DNA of 20,873 bases, taken from a virus. The DNA lies in the IMG/VR virus record IMGVR_UViG_3300028392_000337, positions 1-20,873 of that record. One strand, 5' to 3'. Below the pieces are notes generated by a model. It was not told where the DNA came from and did not search any database. It saw only the letters and a list, made by a program, of their open reading frames with translations. Position 1 is the first letter of the stretch, and each line of letters starts with the position of its first letter. The position numbers and the translations under genes were made by a program. This document shows positions 6,540 to 12,209 of the stretch, piece after piece.

Positions 6540-6721
6540 AGTTCGATCCCCATCTCTCGGGCAAGACCTGCACCGATAAGCGCACCGGTCTGATTGTCGG
6601 CAGTGATGTCAGCCATCAACTTCTCAGCTGCAATCTTCAGGTTGCGAAGGGTTACAAAATGGCCGACCTTGTAAGCGGTGAAAGAGGTGACCACGATGGT
6701 CAGCCAGAATAACGGGTTCAT
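6536..6721 (-). CDS. Small single-span membrane protein (61 aa)
   Basis: ATG at 6721 overlaps the stop of the second WhiB gene as ATGA. One membrane segment near the N-terminus (MNPLFWLTIVVTSFTAYKVG), followed by a helical tail (LRNLKIAAEKLMADITAD). A tandem Shine-Dalgarno-like repeat (AAGGACAAGGACAAG) sits just before the start, inside the WhiB reading frame. A longer in-frame version starting 34 codons earlier would overlap WhiB coding sequence and is rejected. Function unknown. Confidence 0.65.
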   Translation of the reverse strand: MNPLFWLTIVVTSFTAYKVGHFVTLRNLKIAAEKLMADITADNQTGALIGAGLAREMGIEL

Positions 6722-7134
6722 TTCTTGTCCTTGTCCTTGGTTGTTTGTGTTCCTTGGTTCTTCCACTTGGCGAATGAGGCTGGCAGAATGCCAACCTCGT
6801 CGCAAGCGTCTTGCAATGACCAACCCATTTCTATGAGTCGAATCACTTCTTTACTGTTGCCACGCCTGACTCTACTTCTGTGAGCCGACATTTTCCGACG
6901 GTCTTCGGGCGACACTCCGCCGAAGTATCCGTTGAAATCTTTGTTGCTGAGTGCCAGGTCAAGGCATTCCTGACGAACTGGGCAGTCCTTGCAGATGGCT
7001 TGAATCATCGGCTCTGACGCTTCGACATCTTCGAGTGAGGTCGGGAAGAACAGGTCAGGAAAGATGGTGTTGGCACAGTTGGCGGTTTCCCAGCGTTGAG
7101 CATTGCCGAATGCGAAGTTGAAGTTGGTCTTCAT
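6718..7134 (-). CDS. WhiB-family regulator with C-terminal helix-turn-helix (138 aa)
   Basis: Four conserved cysteines C20, C48, C51 and C57 (ICKDCPVRQEC) hold the 4Fe-4S cluster, followed by the WhiB turn GYFGG (69-73) and the basic SPEDRRK. A C-terminal extension at about 95-125 (EVIRLIEMGWSLQDACDEVG) looks like a second helix-turn-helix, which most host WhiB proteins lack. WhiB proteins bind the principal sigma factor and tune transcription in response to redox or nitric oxide; phage copies can displace host WhiB proteins. Its last residues, KDKDKK, are encoded by the Shine-Dalgarno-like repeats of the next gene. ATGA overlap with the resolvase gene. Confidence 0.92.
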   Translation of the reverse strand: MKTNFNFAFGNAQRWETANCANTIFPDLFFPTSLEDVEASEPMIQAICKDCPVRQECLDLALSNKDFNGYFGGVSPEDRRKMSAHRSRVRRGNSKEVIRLIEMGWSLQDACDEVGILPASFAKWKNQGTQTTKDKDKK

Positions 7135-7478
7135 TTCCCTGTACCTGACCTGTCAAGCAAGTCCACAGCTTGTTCCAGTGGCATGATTGCCCACCAGTTG
7201 CCAGTGTTAGTTGATCCAACCCCGACAGGTTTCACCACAAGGATTCCGACCTGTGCCTTCGAGTTGACTTTCTCAGCTGCCAACTCTTTGAGCCATGCAG
7301 GGATGGAGTAAGTCTTGTGAGCCTTCACCTCGATGCACACACTTGGCAGACCGGCAACGTCACCTTTGTCATTGACACCTGCCAGCGCCCTGCGCTCGGC
7401 GTGAACGTAGCCACGAGCGATGAGGTAGTTGACAACAGCAGTCTCGGCTGATGTGCCTTTGGCCTTGTTCTTGCTCAT
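7131..7478 (-). CDS. Hjc-like Holliday junction resolvase / PD-(D/E)XK nuclease (115 aa)
   Basis: Catalytic pattern: E12 in GTSAETAVVNYL, D40 in GDVAGLP, and E50-V-K52 in IEVK, the layout of archaeal Hjc-type resolvases and related small actinobacteriophage nucleases. Length fits the family. It would cut branched recombination or replication intermediates before packaging. ATG at 7478 is chosen because it overlaps the stop of the micro zinc-ribbon gene as ATGA; a longer in-frame version begins inside that gene. It lies between two WhiB genes in a fully overlapping gene chain. Confidence 0.85.
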   Translation of the reverse strand: MSKNKAKGTSAETAVVNYLIARGYVHAERRALAGVNDKGDVAGLPSVCIEVKAHKTYSIPAWLKELAAEKVNSKAQVGILVVKPVGVGSTNTGNWWAIMPLEQAVDLLDRSGTGK

Positions 7479-7573
7479 CGGGTGAAGCCTGAGCATCGAG
7501 GACAGAGCCAAATCTTTGCCTTCTCGTACCACTGAAGTTCTCGGCAGCAGTCACCACATAACGGGTTGTTCAT
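7475..7573 (-). CDS. Micro zinc-ribbon protein (32 aa)
   Basis: Begins MNNPLCGDCCRELQ and ends LCPRCSGFTR, giving CxxC (C6, C9, with C10 adjacent) and CxxC (C24, C27), a complete minimal Cys4 zinc ribbon. Start and stop each overlap their neighbours as ATGA (WhiB upstream, resolvase downstream), filling the gap exactly. That fit plus the cysteine pairs is strong evidence of a real gene despite its size. It could bridge protein partners or bind nucleic acid; no function is known to me. Confidence 0.8.
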   Translation of the reverse strand: MNNPLCGDCCRELQWYEKAKIWLCPRCSGFTR

Positions 7574-7923
7574 GCGACTTGCTCCTGTTCGGCTAAGCGC
7601 TTTGCTCGACGTTTGCGAGCGTCGATGGCGTATTGAGTCTGACTCTTCATCGCCTCGGTCGTGTATTGGGTCTGAATCTGAACTGCCTTGATGCCCAAAT
7701 CTCGGCGCAACTTTTGACGGGTGACAACTCCTGTCCCTGCCCAGACACCGTCAACCTCGACGTGCAAGGCGTAGGTGAGGCAAGCCTTCACCACCGGACA
7801 ATCGGCACACATCTTCTTGATGGTCTGGCAGGTGTTCACGCCAGTTTCAGGAAAGAACAGTTCGGTGTCTATGCCTACGCACGAACCTTCTGACAGGTCT
7901 GGAAACTCGTATGGATCACTCAT
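7570..7923 (-). CDS. WhiB-family transcriptional regulator (117 aa)
   Basis: C15, C39, C42 and C48 (MCADCPVVKAC) match the WhiB 4Fe-4S pattern; C32 is an extra cysteine. GVWAGT (59-64) is the G-[IV]-W-G-G turn with one change, followed by a basic tail (ARKRRAKRL). The segment QTQYTTEA is nearly repeated as QTQYAIDA (84-91 and 95-102), a short internal duplication before the basic tail. Like other WhiB-like proteins it should act with the host sigma factor, here probably shifting transcription to phage genes. It is preceded by a 10-bp perfect inverted repeat at 7943-7985. Confidence 0.93.
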   Translation of the reverse strand: MSDPYEFPDLSEGSCVGIDTELFFPETGVNTCQTIKKMCADCPVVKACLTYALHVEVDGVWAGTGVVTRQKLRRDLGIKAVQIQTQYTTEAMKSQTQYAIDARKRRAKRLAEQEQVA

Positions 7924-8018
7924 GCGACACCGCCCAAAGGTAGGTGGCGCTCAACCTCGTAGGACAAGTGCAAGGGAGCGCCACCAGTGTGAGCGTTCGA
8001 ACTCTCAAGTCCAATCAT
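7920..8018 (-). CDS. Possible 32-aa protein upstream of WhiB
   Basis: ATG at 8018 opens a frame beginning MIGLESSNAHTGG and ending LPLGGVA, whose TGA overlaps the WhiB ATG. The overlap is the pattern used throughout this operon, but there is no ribosome site, no recognised motif, and a 10-bp inverted repeat runs through the frame. It may equally be an untranslated leader. Confidence 0.35.
   Translation of the reverse strand: MIGLESSNAHTGGAPLHLSYEVERHLPLGGVA
7943..7985 (-). promoter_or_regulatory. Perfect 10-bp inverted repeat upstream of WhiB
   Basis: GGTGGCGCTC (7943-7952) and GAGCGCCACC (7976-7985) are exact inverted copies around 23 bases. The proximal arm ends 20 bases before the WhiB ATG. 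No T-run follows. It could be an RNA hairpin controlling WhiB translation or a protein-binding site for WhiB autoregulation. Confidence 0.5.
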
Positions 8019-8035
8019 AGCGAAATAAGGCGACA

Positions 8036-8191
8036 TCACTTCTCGCCCTGCAATGCACGTTCCAAGCGTTCGGTGATGTATTCCAGTGCAACAGCACCGT
8101 CGGGTGAGATTCGCAGGTTGTGCTTGAGTTCACGAAGCACGTCATTGACCTGCAACAACTTCTCTAACATGGTGACAGTTTCGGTTGTCAT
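8036..8191 (-). CDS. Small helical protein (51 aa)
   Basis: Starts at ATG 8191, overlapping the upstream stop as TAATG. Predicted all-helical: METVT-type start (MTTETVTMLEKLLQVNDVLR), then LKHNLRISPDGAVALEYITE and an RLERALQ helix. No cysteine, no membrane segment, no family recognised. Tight coupling with the genes upstream supports translation. Confidence 0.6.
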   Translation of the reverse strand: MTTETVTMLEKLLQVNDVLRELKHNLRISPDGAVALEYITERLERALQGEK

Positions 8192-8316
8192 TACTTCCAA
8201 CTCCTAGGTTCACAGAAGGCAAGAAATAGGAAGGCTGTCACAGCGAAAGCCTCAACTGCGTTCTTGACCTTGCGACCACGAGGAGTCCAAGGGGCATTGT
8301 TCCAAGCGTTAAACAT
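8191..8316 (-). CDS. Tiny membrane protein (41 aa)
   Basis: ATG at 8316 overlaps the upstream stop as TAATG, and its own stop overlaps the next ATG the same way. A short basic N-terminal region (TPRGRKVKN) is followed by one hydrophobic segment (VEAFAVTAFLFLAF). The longer in-frame version begins inside the upstream gene. Small early-operon membrane proteins in phages can block superinfection or alter the host envelope, but nothing in the sequence proves that. Confidence 0.55.
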   Translation of the reverse strand: MFNAWNNAPWTPRGRKVKNAVEAFAVTAFLFLAFCEPRSWK

Positions 8317-8483
8317 TATGCGCTCACCTGAATCTTTTCGTCTTTGCCCGATACGGTAACCCAGCCAACAAGTGTGAATCCACCGCAATGCTTGATTGAA
8401 TGTTCGGCGGCGTTAACCCACCATGCCTGATCTACGTTTGCCCAGTTCTTGAGCAGCTGTGACAGTTGAGTTTCGATTGTCAT
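8316..8483 (-). CDS. Small protein, first gene of the early operon (55 aa)
   Basis: ATG at 8483 follows a tandem Shine-Dalgarno-like repeat (AAGGACAAAGGACAAAG). The protein begins MTIETQLSQLLKNWANVDQA and ends with a beta-rich stretch (TLVGWVTVSGKDEKIQVSA). No family recognised. It is the first gene after the promoter candidate at 8528-8555, with about 40 bases of leader. Confidence 0.6.
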   Translation of the reverse strand: MTIETQLSQLLKNWANVDQAWWVNAAEHSIKHCGGFTLVGWVTVSGKDEKIQVSA

Positions 8484-8527
8484 TTCTTTGTCCTTTGTCC
8501 TTGTCGGTTGTCCTACCGACACTTAGA

Positions 8528-8555
8528 ACACTACTCGCTTGGAATCCAATGTCAA
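8528..8555 (-). promoter_or_regulatory. Promoter candidate for the regulation/recombination operon
   Basis: Minus strand: TTGACA at 8550-8555, a 16-base spacer, and TAGTGT at 8528-8533 (fits TAnnnT). The spacer contains the palindrome TTGGATTCCAA, a possible operator. It points at the genes from 8483 leftwards, in a gene-free stretch, with a terminator-like hairpin behind it. Confidence 0.6.
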
Positions 8556-8584
8556 GGATTTTGGCAAAGTATTTTTGATAACTC

Positions 8585-8619
8585 TTTTGTTATATTTCAC
8601 GCCTAGGAATATAACAAAA
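8585..8619. repeat. Perfect 12-bp AT-rich inverted repeat
   Basis: TTTTGTTATATT (8585-8596) and AATATAACAAAA (8608-8619) are exact inverted copies around 11 bases. It lies 30 bases upstream of the -35 box and immediately after the terminator stem. Its T-run is shared with that terminator. Either a second hairpin of a double terminator, read in both directions, or a regulator-binding site above the promoter. Confidence 0.6.
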
Positions 8620-8674
8620 ACGACCCCTGTCCGGGCTCAAAGGATGTGAAATCGAGCGCCGCAACAAGGGTCGT
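8620..8674 (-). terminator. Rho-independent terminator candidate after the sugar-modification block
   Basis: On the minus strand ACGACCCTTGT (8674-8664) pairs with ACAGGGGTCGT (8630-8620) over 11 bp with one G-U, and TTTTGTTAT follows at once. The 33-base loop can form a smaller GCTC/GAGC stem. A further small hairpin GGGC-TTAAG-GCCC sits at 8678-8690, just after the stop codon at 8705. Confidence 0.7.
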
Positions 8675-8704
8675 CTTGGGCCTTAAGCCCTATTCAGTTA
8701 TGTG

Positions 8705-8986
8705 TCACAGTCGGTCTGCGTTGACCAGTTCCCCTGCAATAGCCAAGTACGCTGCACCGTCAATGTATGAGTCCATGTTATCTGGGTTTCCCGATAGACG
8801 TGCAAGTTTCAACCCTGCCATGCAGAGTGCCACTTGGAAAGGTTCGACCCTGTAGCCAAGGATCACTGACCAGATTCGGGCGATGTTGTCGTGGTTGATG
8901 TACGGCTCGCCATGCTGAAGGTTGCGGTCGTTAGTTGTCAGCGCTGTTGCCTGGTCGAGGATGTCCTTGCGGTTGAGGTCTTTCAT
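8705..8986 (-). CDS. DUF6378-like phage protein (93 aa)
   Basis: Short all-helical protein: RKDILDQATALTTNDRNLQH, then ARIWSVILG, EPFQVALCMAGLKLARLSGN and DNMDSYIDGAAYLAIAGEL. The order 'DR-x-x-x-x-G, W-S, V-A-L-x-M-x-x-L-K-x-A-R, P-x-x-x-D-S-x-x-D-x-A-x-Y' matches the family often called DUF6378 in phages, which has a helical fold reminiscent of MazG-like nucleotide pyrophosphohydrolases; its reaction is not established. ATG overlaps the epimerase stop as ATGA. Last gene before the terminator candidate. Confidence 0.75.
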   Translation of the reverse strand: MKDLNRKDILDQATALTTNDRNLQHGEPYINHDNIARIWSVILGYRVEPFQVALCMAGLKLARLSGNPDNMDSYIDGAAYLAIAGELVNADRL

Positions 8987-9852
8987 CTTTGCTCCCCTAA
9001 TGCCATCAGGATTCCCTGTTCCAAACTAATCTTCGGCTCATAGTAACTGAGCATGAACTCAAGATTGCCAACCCGATACTGAACCCCGACAGGCTCGGCG
9101 GTGAGGTGTTCGATTGGCGCATGATAGCCAGAAGCCAGCATGACCAGTTCGGCCAGTTGGTTGAATGAGGTTGCTCGACCGCTGCACAAGTTTGACACCT
9201 CGATGCCAGCGTCAACTCCAGCCATCACTGCACCCACAATGTCGTCGATGTGAATGAAGTCCCGAACTTGCTTCCCGTCACCCCACACTTGAAATGGTGT
9301 CTGGCGGTTCAGTCCTCGCTCGATGAACTTCGGGAACGGATAGTCCAAGTCTTGATCCGCGCCATAACCTGAGAACGGTCGGAACACCGACACCTTCAAG
9401 CCTTGTTCCCTGGCATGACTTGCCAGCATCTCGCCGGTCAACTTTGCCCAACCATAGGTGAGGTCAGGATTCTGGATGTTGCTCAAGTCAATGTCGGTTT
9501 CCTCAAGTTGAACTTGCCAACCCAATTCTTGCAATACGACCGGATAGGCGGCAGAGCTGCTGAAGTAGACAATGCGTTCAGGTTTCGTGCGTAAAGCCCA
9601 GCCGAACATTTCAGCGTCAATGGACAGGTCAACCGCTAGCGCCAGCGGTGAGCCTTCAATCATTCGTCGACCACCAACAACAGCCGCCAAGTGAATGACT
9701 AGGTCGAACTTGGTGTTGTCGGTTCGAAAGAAGTCGCGAGCATCTACTCCGTTGACAATGTCCACGCCAACAATGACATGATTACTTGAAGCGAAGTGTC
9801 GGTGAAATGCTCGACCTACGAAGCCAGCGTCACCTGTGATGAGTATTTTCAC
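8983..9852 (-). CDS. NAD-dependent nucleotide-sugar epimerase/dehydratase (289 aa)
   Basis: Extended short-chain dehydrogenase. Seen: GDAGFVG (G7, G10, G13) for NAD binding, D31 after the second strand, HLAAVVGG, YFSSSAAYP with the catalytic Ser/Thr region near 98-100, and Y133-x-x-x-K137 (YGWAK). Later FRPFSGYG and DFIHIDDI are substrate-side motifs of GalE/dTDP-glucose dehydratase relatives. It would convert a nucleotide-linked sugar in the cytoplasm; the exact sugar cannot be read. The ATGA overlap with a glycosyltransferase upstream suggests that enzyme uses its product. Length is slightly short for the family (usually 300-340). Confidence 0.9.
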   Translation of the reverse strand: MKILITGDAGFVGRAFHRHFASSNHVIVGVDIVNGVDARDFFRTDNTKFDLVIHLAAVVGGRRMIEGSPLALAVDLSIDAEMFGWALRTKPERIVYFSSSAAYPVVLQELGWQVQLEETDIDLSNIQNPDLTYGWAKLTGEMLASHAREQGLKVSVFRPFSGYGADQDLDYPFPKFIERGLNRQTPFQVWGDGKQVRDFIHIDDIVGAVMAGVDAGIEVSNLCSGRATSFNQLAELVMLASGYHAPIEHLTAEPVGVQYRVGNLEFMLSYYEPKISLEQGILMALGEQR

Positions 9853-10529
9853 GCGCTAAGTCTTTCCACTAGCTGATGGTAATTGTCGCTTGCAATGTAG
9901 GTGTTGAACGCTTGCAGGTCTGCGCTGTAGAACTCGCTTGAGTTTGTTTCATGATAAGAATCATCCCACTCACTCTTGCCGATTACTGGGTGCAGATGCT
10001 CGATGACAGTTTCGGGCAGGTATCGGATGGCGTTCAAGTCTTGACCTAGTCGAAGCCAGAAGTTGTCCAGATACAAATGAGCGAAGCAGTCAGGAATCAT
10101 GCCGTTCAGTTCTTCCACTATGCTTCTCGTCATCCCGACGGCTGTTGGCAGTCCTTCCCCATGAAACAAGTCGTCACCATAGACAAGCCCTGTGACAAGG
10201 TTGTCAAGGTTTGTGCGCCACACTTTGTCCCACTGCAAGGTTCGAGGTCGATGGTCATCACCAACGAAGATGAAATACTCCCAGCGCTCATCTGTGACCA
10301 GTTGCCTTGCAGCGTTGTTGAGTGGGTCGGCCATGCCTTTGCGACCACGTTCGAAGATCAGCACCTCGGTGAAGTTATTTTCGAGCCACAGGTATTGCTC
10401 AAGTGTTTCGTCATCCTCGTCGACTACAACAAACAGACGTGACATTGTTTCGGTGTCAATGAGTGACTGTTGCAACTCTTTGATGTTGTGCGGTCGATGT
10501 CGACTTGGCACGATGATTGCGGTGTTCAT
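9849..10529 (-). CDS. Family 2-like glycosyltransferase (226 aa)
   Basis: GT-A type fold: first strand AIIVPSRHRPHNIKEL, FVVVDEDD, then GMADPLNNAARQL and VGDDHRPRT, where D91-D92-H93 is the metal and nucleotide-sugar binding motif. LYLDNFWLR (D155) is a candidate catalytic aspartate and VIEHLHP is a frequent late motif of the class. No membrane segment, so it acts on soluble or DNA/virion targets. It sits in an overlapping run with a sugar epimerase and a metallophosphoesterase. Acceptor unknown: virion protein, phage DNA base or host surface are all possible. Confidence 0.85.
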   Translation of the reverse strand: MNTAIIVPSRHRPHNIKELQQSLIDTETMSRLFVVVDEDDETLEQYLWLENNFTEVLIFERGRKGMADPLNNAARQLVTDERWEYFIFVGDDHRPRTLQWDKVWRTNLDNLVTGLVYGDDLFHGEGLPTAVGMTRSIVEELNGMIPDCFAHLYLDNFWLRLGQDLNAIRYLPETVIEHLHPVIGKSEWDDSYHETNSSEFYSADLQAFNTYIASDNYHQLVERLSA

Positions 10530-11722
10530 CTTTGCTCCCCTGCTAGAACTGACAAATCTCGGCGAGGATCGTAACCCTCACCCATAACAAATGACACGAT
10601 TCCGGTCGGCGATTCCAGACCAGCCCTATCCCTGAACCAAGGTGAGCCGCCATCCATCGCTGGAATCTGGATGTGTAGGCGAGGGCCGACTTGAGCGACC
10701 TTGTAATGGTGATAGTGGGCAGTGAGTAGAACGTCAGCGTCACCCACTGGCGTTCGCCCTGTCGCCTGTCCTTGCCACCACTTGACTGCATCTCGGGACT
10801 GATGACCATGCGCCAGCCCAAGGATTGACCCTGACACGTTCAGCGCCAAAGTCTGATGGTCGCTGTCGGGATAACGGAACTGGACATGAGCGAGCGCAGG
10901 GTTCTCGGCGCAAGCATCCTGCACAGCTGAGACCACTTCAATCTGCCACGAGTCGGTGGCCTCACCGATGACATACCGTTGCGCTTCGTCGTGGTTGCCA
11001 GGGACAACTGGCACGATGAGGTTGTCGGTCAATGGTGCAAACGCCTTGATCCATGCAAGAAGCATTCGACGGGCAACCCTGACCTGTTGGGTGGTGCTGA
11101 GGTCTACTCGTCCAAGAATCTTTGAGTTCTGGCTGACGTTGCCTTCGATGCAATCGCCCATCTGTGGCAACACGACAGTTCCCACTGGTCGACCTATGCG
11201 AATAAGGTCTCGGTGTCGCTGGACAGATTCCTCGATGCCGGTCAGAACACGCCTCACAGTGCCTTCTGTGCCGTCTCCTGCATCCTTACCCCACTGTGTA
11301 TCGCCGATAGCGTAGACAGCGCTCAGATTGCCTGTGTGTGCCTTTATTCGGGCGTGTGGTCGCCACCTTTCCACATGGTCAATGAGCGCTTGAAGGTCGG
11401 TGTCGTCAGCTGACGAATGAACCTGCTCAGCTGGGACAATGTTGACTCTGGCAGATTCCAGCCAGTCGCCGTCATACTTCTGCCACCTCGAACGCCGAAC
11501 GCCAGTGACACGCCATGCAGTTGGGTCGAGGTCGAAGTCGCCCAGCAGGTCAACGGCATCTGGCAATTCACCGGCGGTTCTGGGTGTGGACACAAAGAAA
11601 CCGCCCGAAGCAGGGTCAACCTCAAGTCGAGGTCGCCATGCTTCGGGCGTATTGGTGGTGCGAGTATCAGAGCCAGATTGACCGGCGCTGGCAAGTTTGG
11701 AAAGGTCGTCAGACAAGGTCAT
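10526..11722 (-). CDS. Calcineurin-like metallophosphoesterase (398 aa)
   Basis: Metal-site motifs in order: GDTQ (D141, with Gln where His is usual), GDCIEG (D190), GNHDE (N243, H244), AHGH (H305, H307) and AHYHHY (H336, H338). This is a complete two-metal phosphoesterase site. The N-terminal 125 residues are specific to phage versions and contain LLGDFDLDPTAWRVTG. Related genes are common in actinobacteriophages, usually beside the small HTH protein found here; nuclease or phosphatase activity is possible. Start ATG at 11722 is chosen for its ATGA overlap; TTG at 11737 and GTG at 11731 are alternatives. Confidence 0.9.
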   Translation of the reverse strand: MTLSDDLSKLASAGQSGSDTRTTNTPEAWRPRLEVDPASGGFFVSTPRTAGELPDAVDLLGDFDLDPTAWRVTGVRRSRWQKYDGDWLESARVNIVPAEQVHSSADDTDLQALIDHVERWRPHARIKAHTGNLSAVYAIGDTQWGKDAGDGTEGTVRRVLTGIEESVQRHRDLIRIGRPVGTVVLPQMGDCIEGNVSQNSKILGRVDLSTTQQVRVARRMLLAWIKAFAPLTDNLIVPVVPGNHDEAQRYVIGEATDSWQIEVVSAVQDACAENPALAHVQFRYPDSDHQTLALNVSGSILGLAHGHQSRDAVKWWQGQATGRTPVGDADVLLTAHYHHYKVAQVGPRLHIQIPAMDGGSPWFRDRAGLESPTGIVSFVMGEGYDPRRDLSVLAGEQR

Positions 11723-11973
11723 TGTGGACACCGACAACCGTTGGATTCCCCACGATTGCGGTGACGACTTACAGTGACAGCGCTCACCTTGAAGCCTCGG
11801 TTGGAAAGAACCTGAGCAAGGTCGGTGTGGCGTATCTTGTCATTGAGTAGGGCAGCGTTTAAGGCTTCACGTTCATCGTCGGAAAGACCGACAAGTGAAT
11901 TGCCAATTGCACATAAGCGACGAGCGACAGTCTTGGCGACGTGTAGGTCATTCAGTTCGGCTATCAAGTCCAT
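11719..11973 (-). CDS. Small helix-turn-helix protein (84 aa)
   Basis: Helical, with DLAQVLSNRGFKVSAVTVSR at 51-70 as the helix-turn-helix and a terminal RHRNRGESNGCRCPQ. The endings 'RHR...C-x-C' follow the HTH in a known group of small actinobacteriophage proteins that are sometimes annotated as small terminase-like or HTH DNA-binding, and are encoded just before a metallophosphoesterase. Probably binds DNA at a specific phage site. The perfect 5-1-5 palindrome CTTAGACTAAG at 11977-11987 lies just upstream of its ATG. Weak ribosome site. Confidence 0.75.
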   Translation of the reverse strand: MDLIAELNDLHVAKTVARRLCAIGNSLVGLSDDEREALNAALLNDKIRHTDLAQVLSNRGFKVSAVTVSRHRNRGESNGCRCPQ

Positions 11974-11976
11974 AGA

Positions 11977-11987
11977 CTTAGACTAAG
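11977..11987. promoter_or_regulatory. Short palindrome before the HTH gene
   Basis: CTTAG-A-CTAAG, in the 21-base gap between the holin stop and the HTH start. A possible self-regulation site for the HTH protein, but short enough to arise by chance. Confidence 0.2.
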
Positions 11988-11994
11988 CCTTGAA

Positions 11995-12207
11995 CTACTT
12001 CGTGCCAATTCCGAACGCTGAATCCTTAGGGTTCAAGGCACGAACCAACACAGGGACAAACGAAGCCCACACTGCGTTGCCAATCTTCACTAGGTCATTG
12101 TGAGTCATGGTGAATGGTGTCACGTTGAGCGACATCATCACAGTGATCACACAGGCCAGCAAAGACTGAGCATAAGTCGCCAGGACTGATTGAAGTTTCG
12201 GGTTCAT
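11995..12207 (-). CDS. Holin (70 aa)
   Basis: ATG at 12207, three bases after the endolysin stop region. Seen: a hydrophobic helix at about 12-28 (YAQSLLACVITVMMSLNV), a short turn, and a second amphipathic to hydrophobic segment (IGNAVWASFVPVLVRALNPK, 42-61), ending KDSAFGIGTK. The final 'W-x-x-F-V-P-V-x-x-R-x-L-N-P-K-D' stretch is typical of actinobacteriophage holins. It would form membrane lesions that release the endolysin at the end of infection. A longer frame extends upstream but runs antisense to the codons of the endolysin in another frame and has no motif. Confidence 0.8.
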   Translation of the reverse strand: MNPKLQSVLATYAQSLLACVITVMMSLNVTPFTMTHNDLVKIGNAVWASFVPVLVRALNPKDSAFGIGTK

Positions 12208-12209
12208 AA

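Noticed and set aside
1895-8483. Lysogeny module (integrase, CI-like repressor, attachment site)
   Set aside because: No recombinase catalytic motifs, no repressor-type protein and no attachment-site repeats were found; the HTH proteins present resemble phage accessory proteins.
8484-8704. Possible tRNA or other RNA gene in the largest gene-free gap
   Set aside because: No cloverleaf arms or CCA-like end could be drawn; the inverted repeats fit terminator and regulatory hairpins better.
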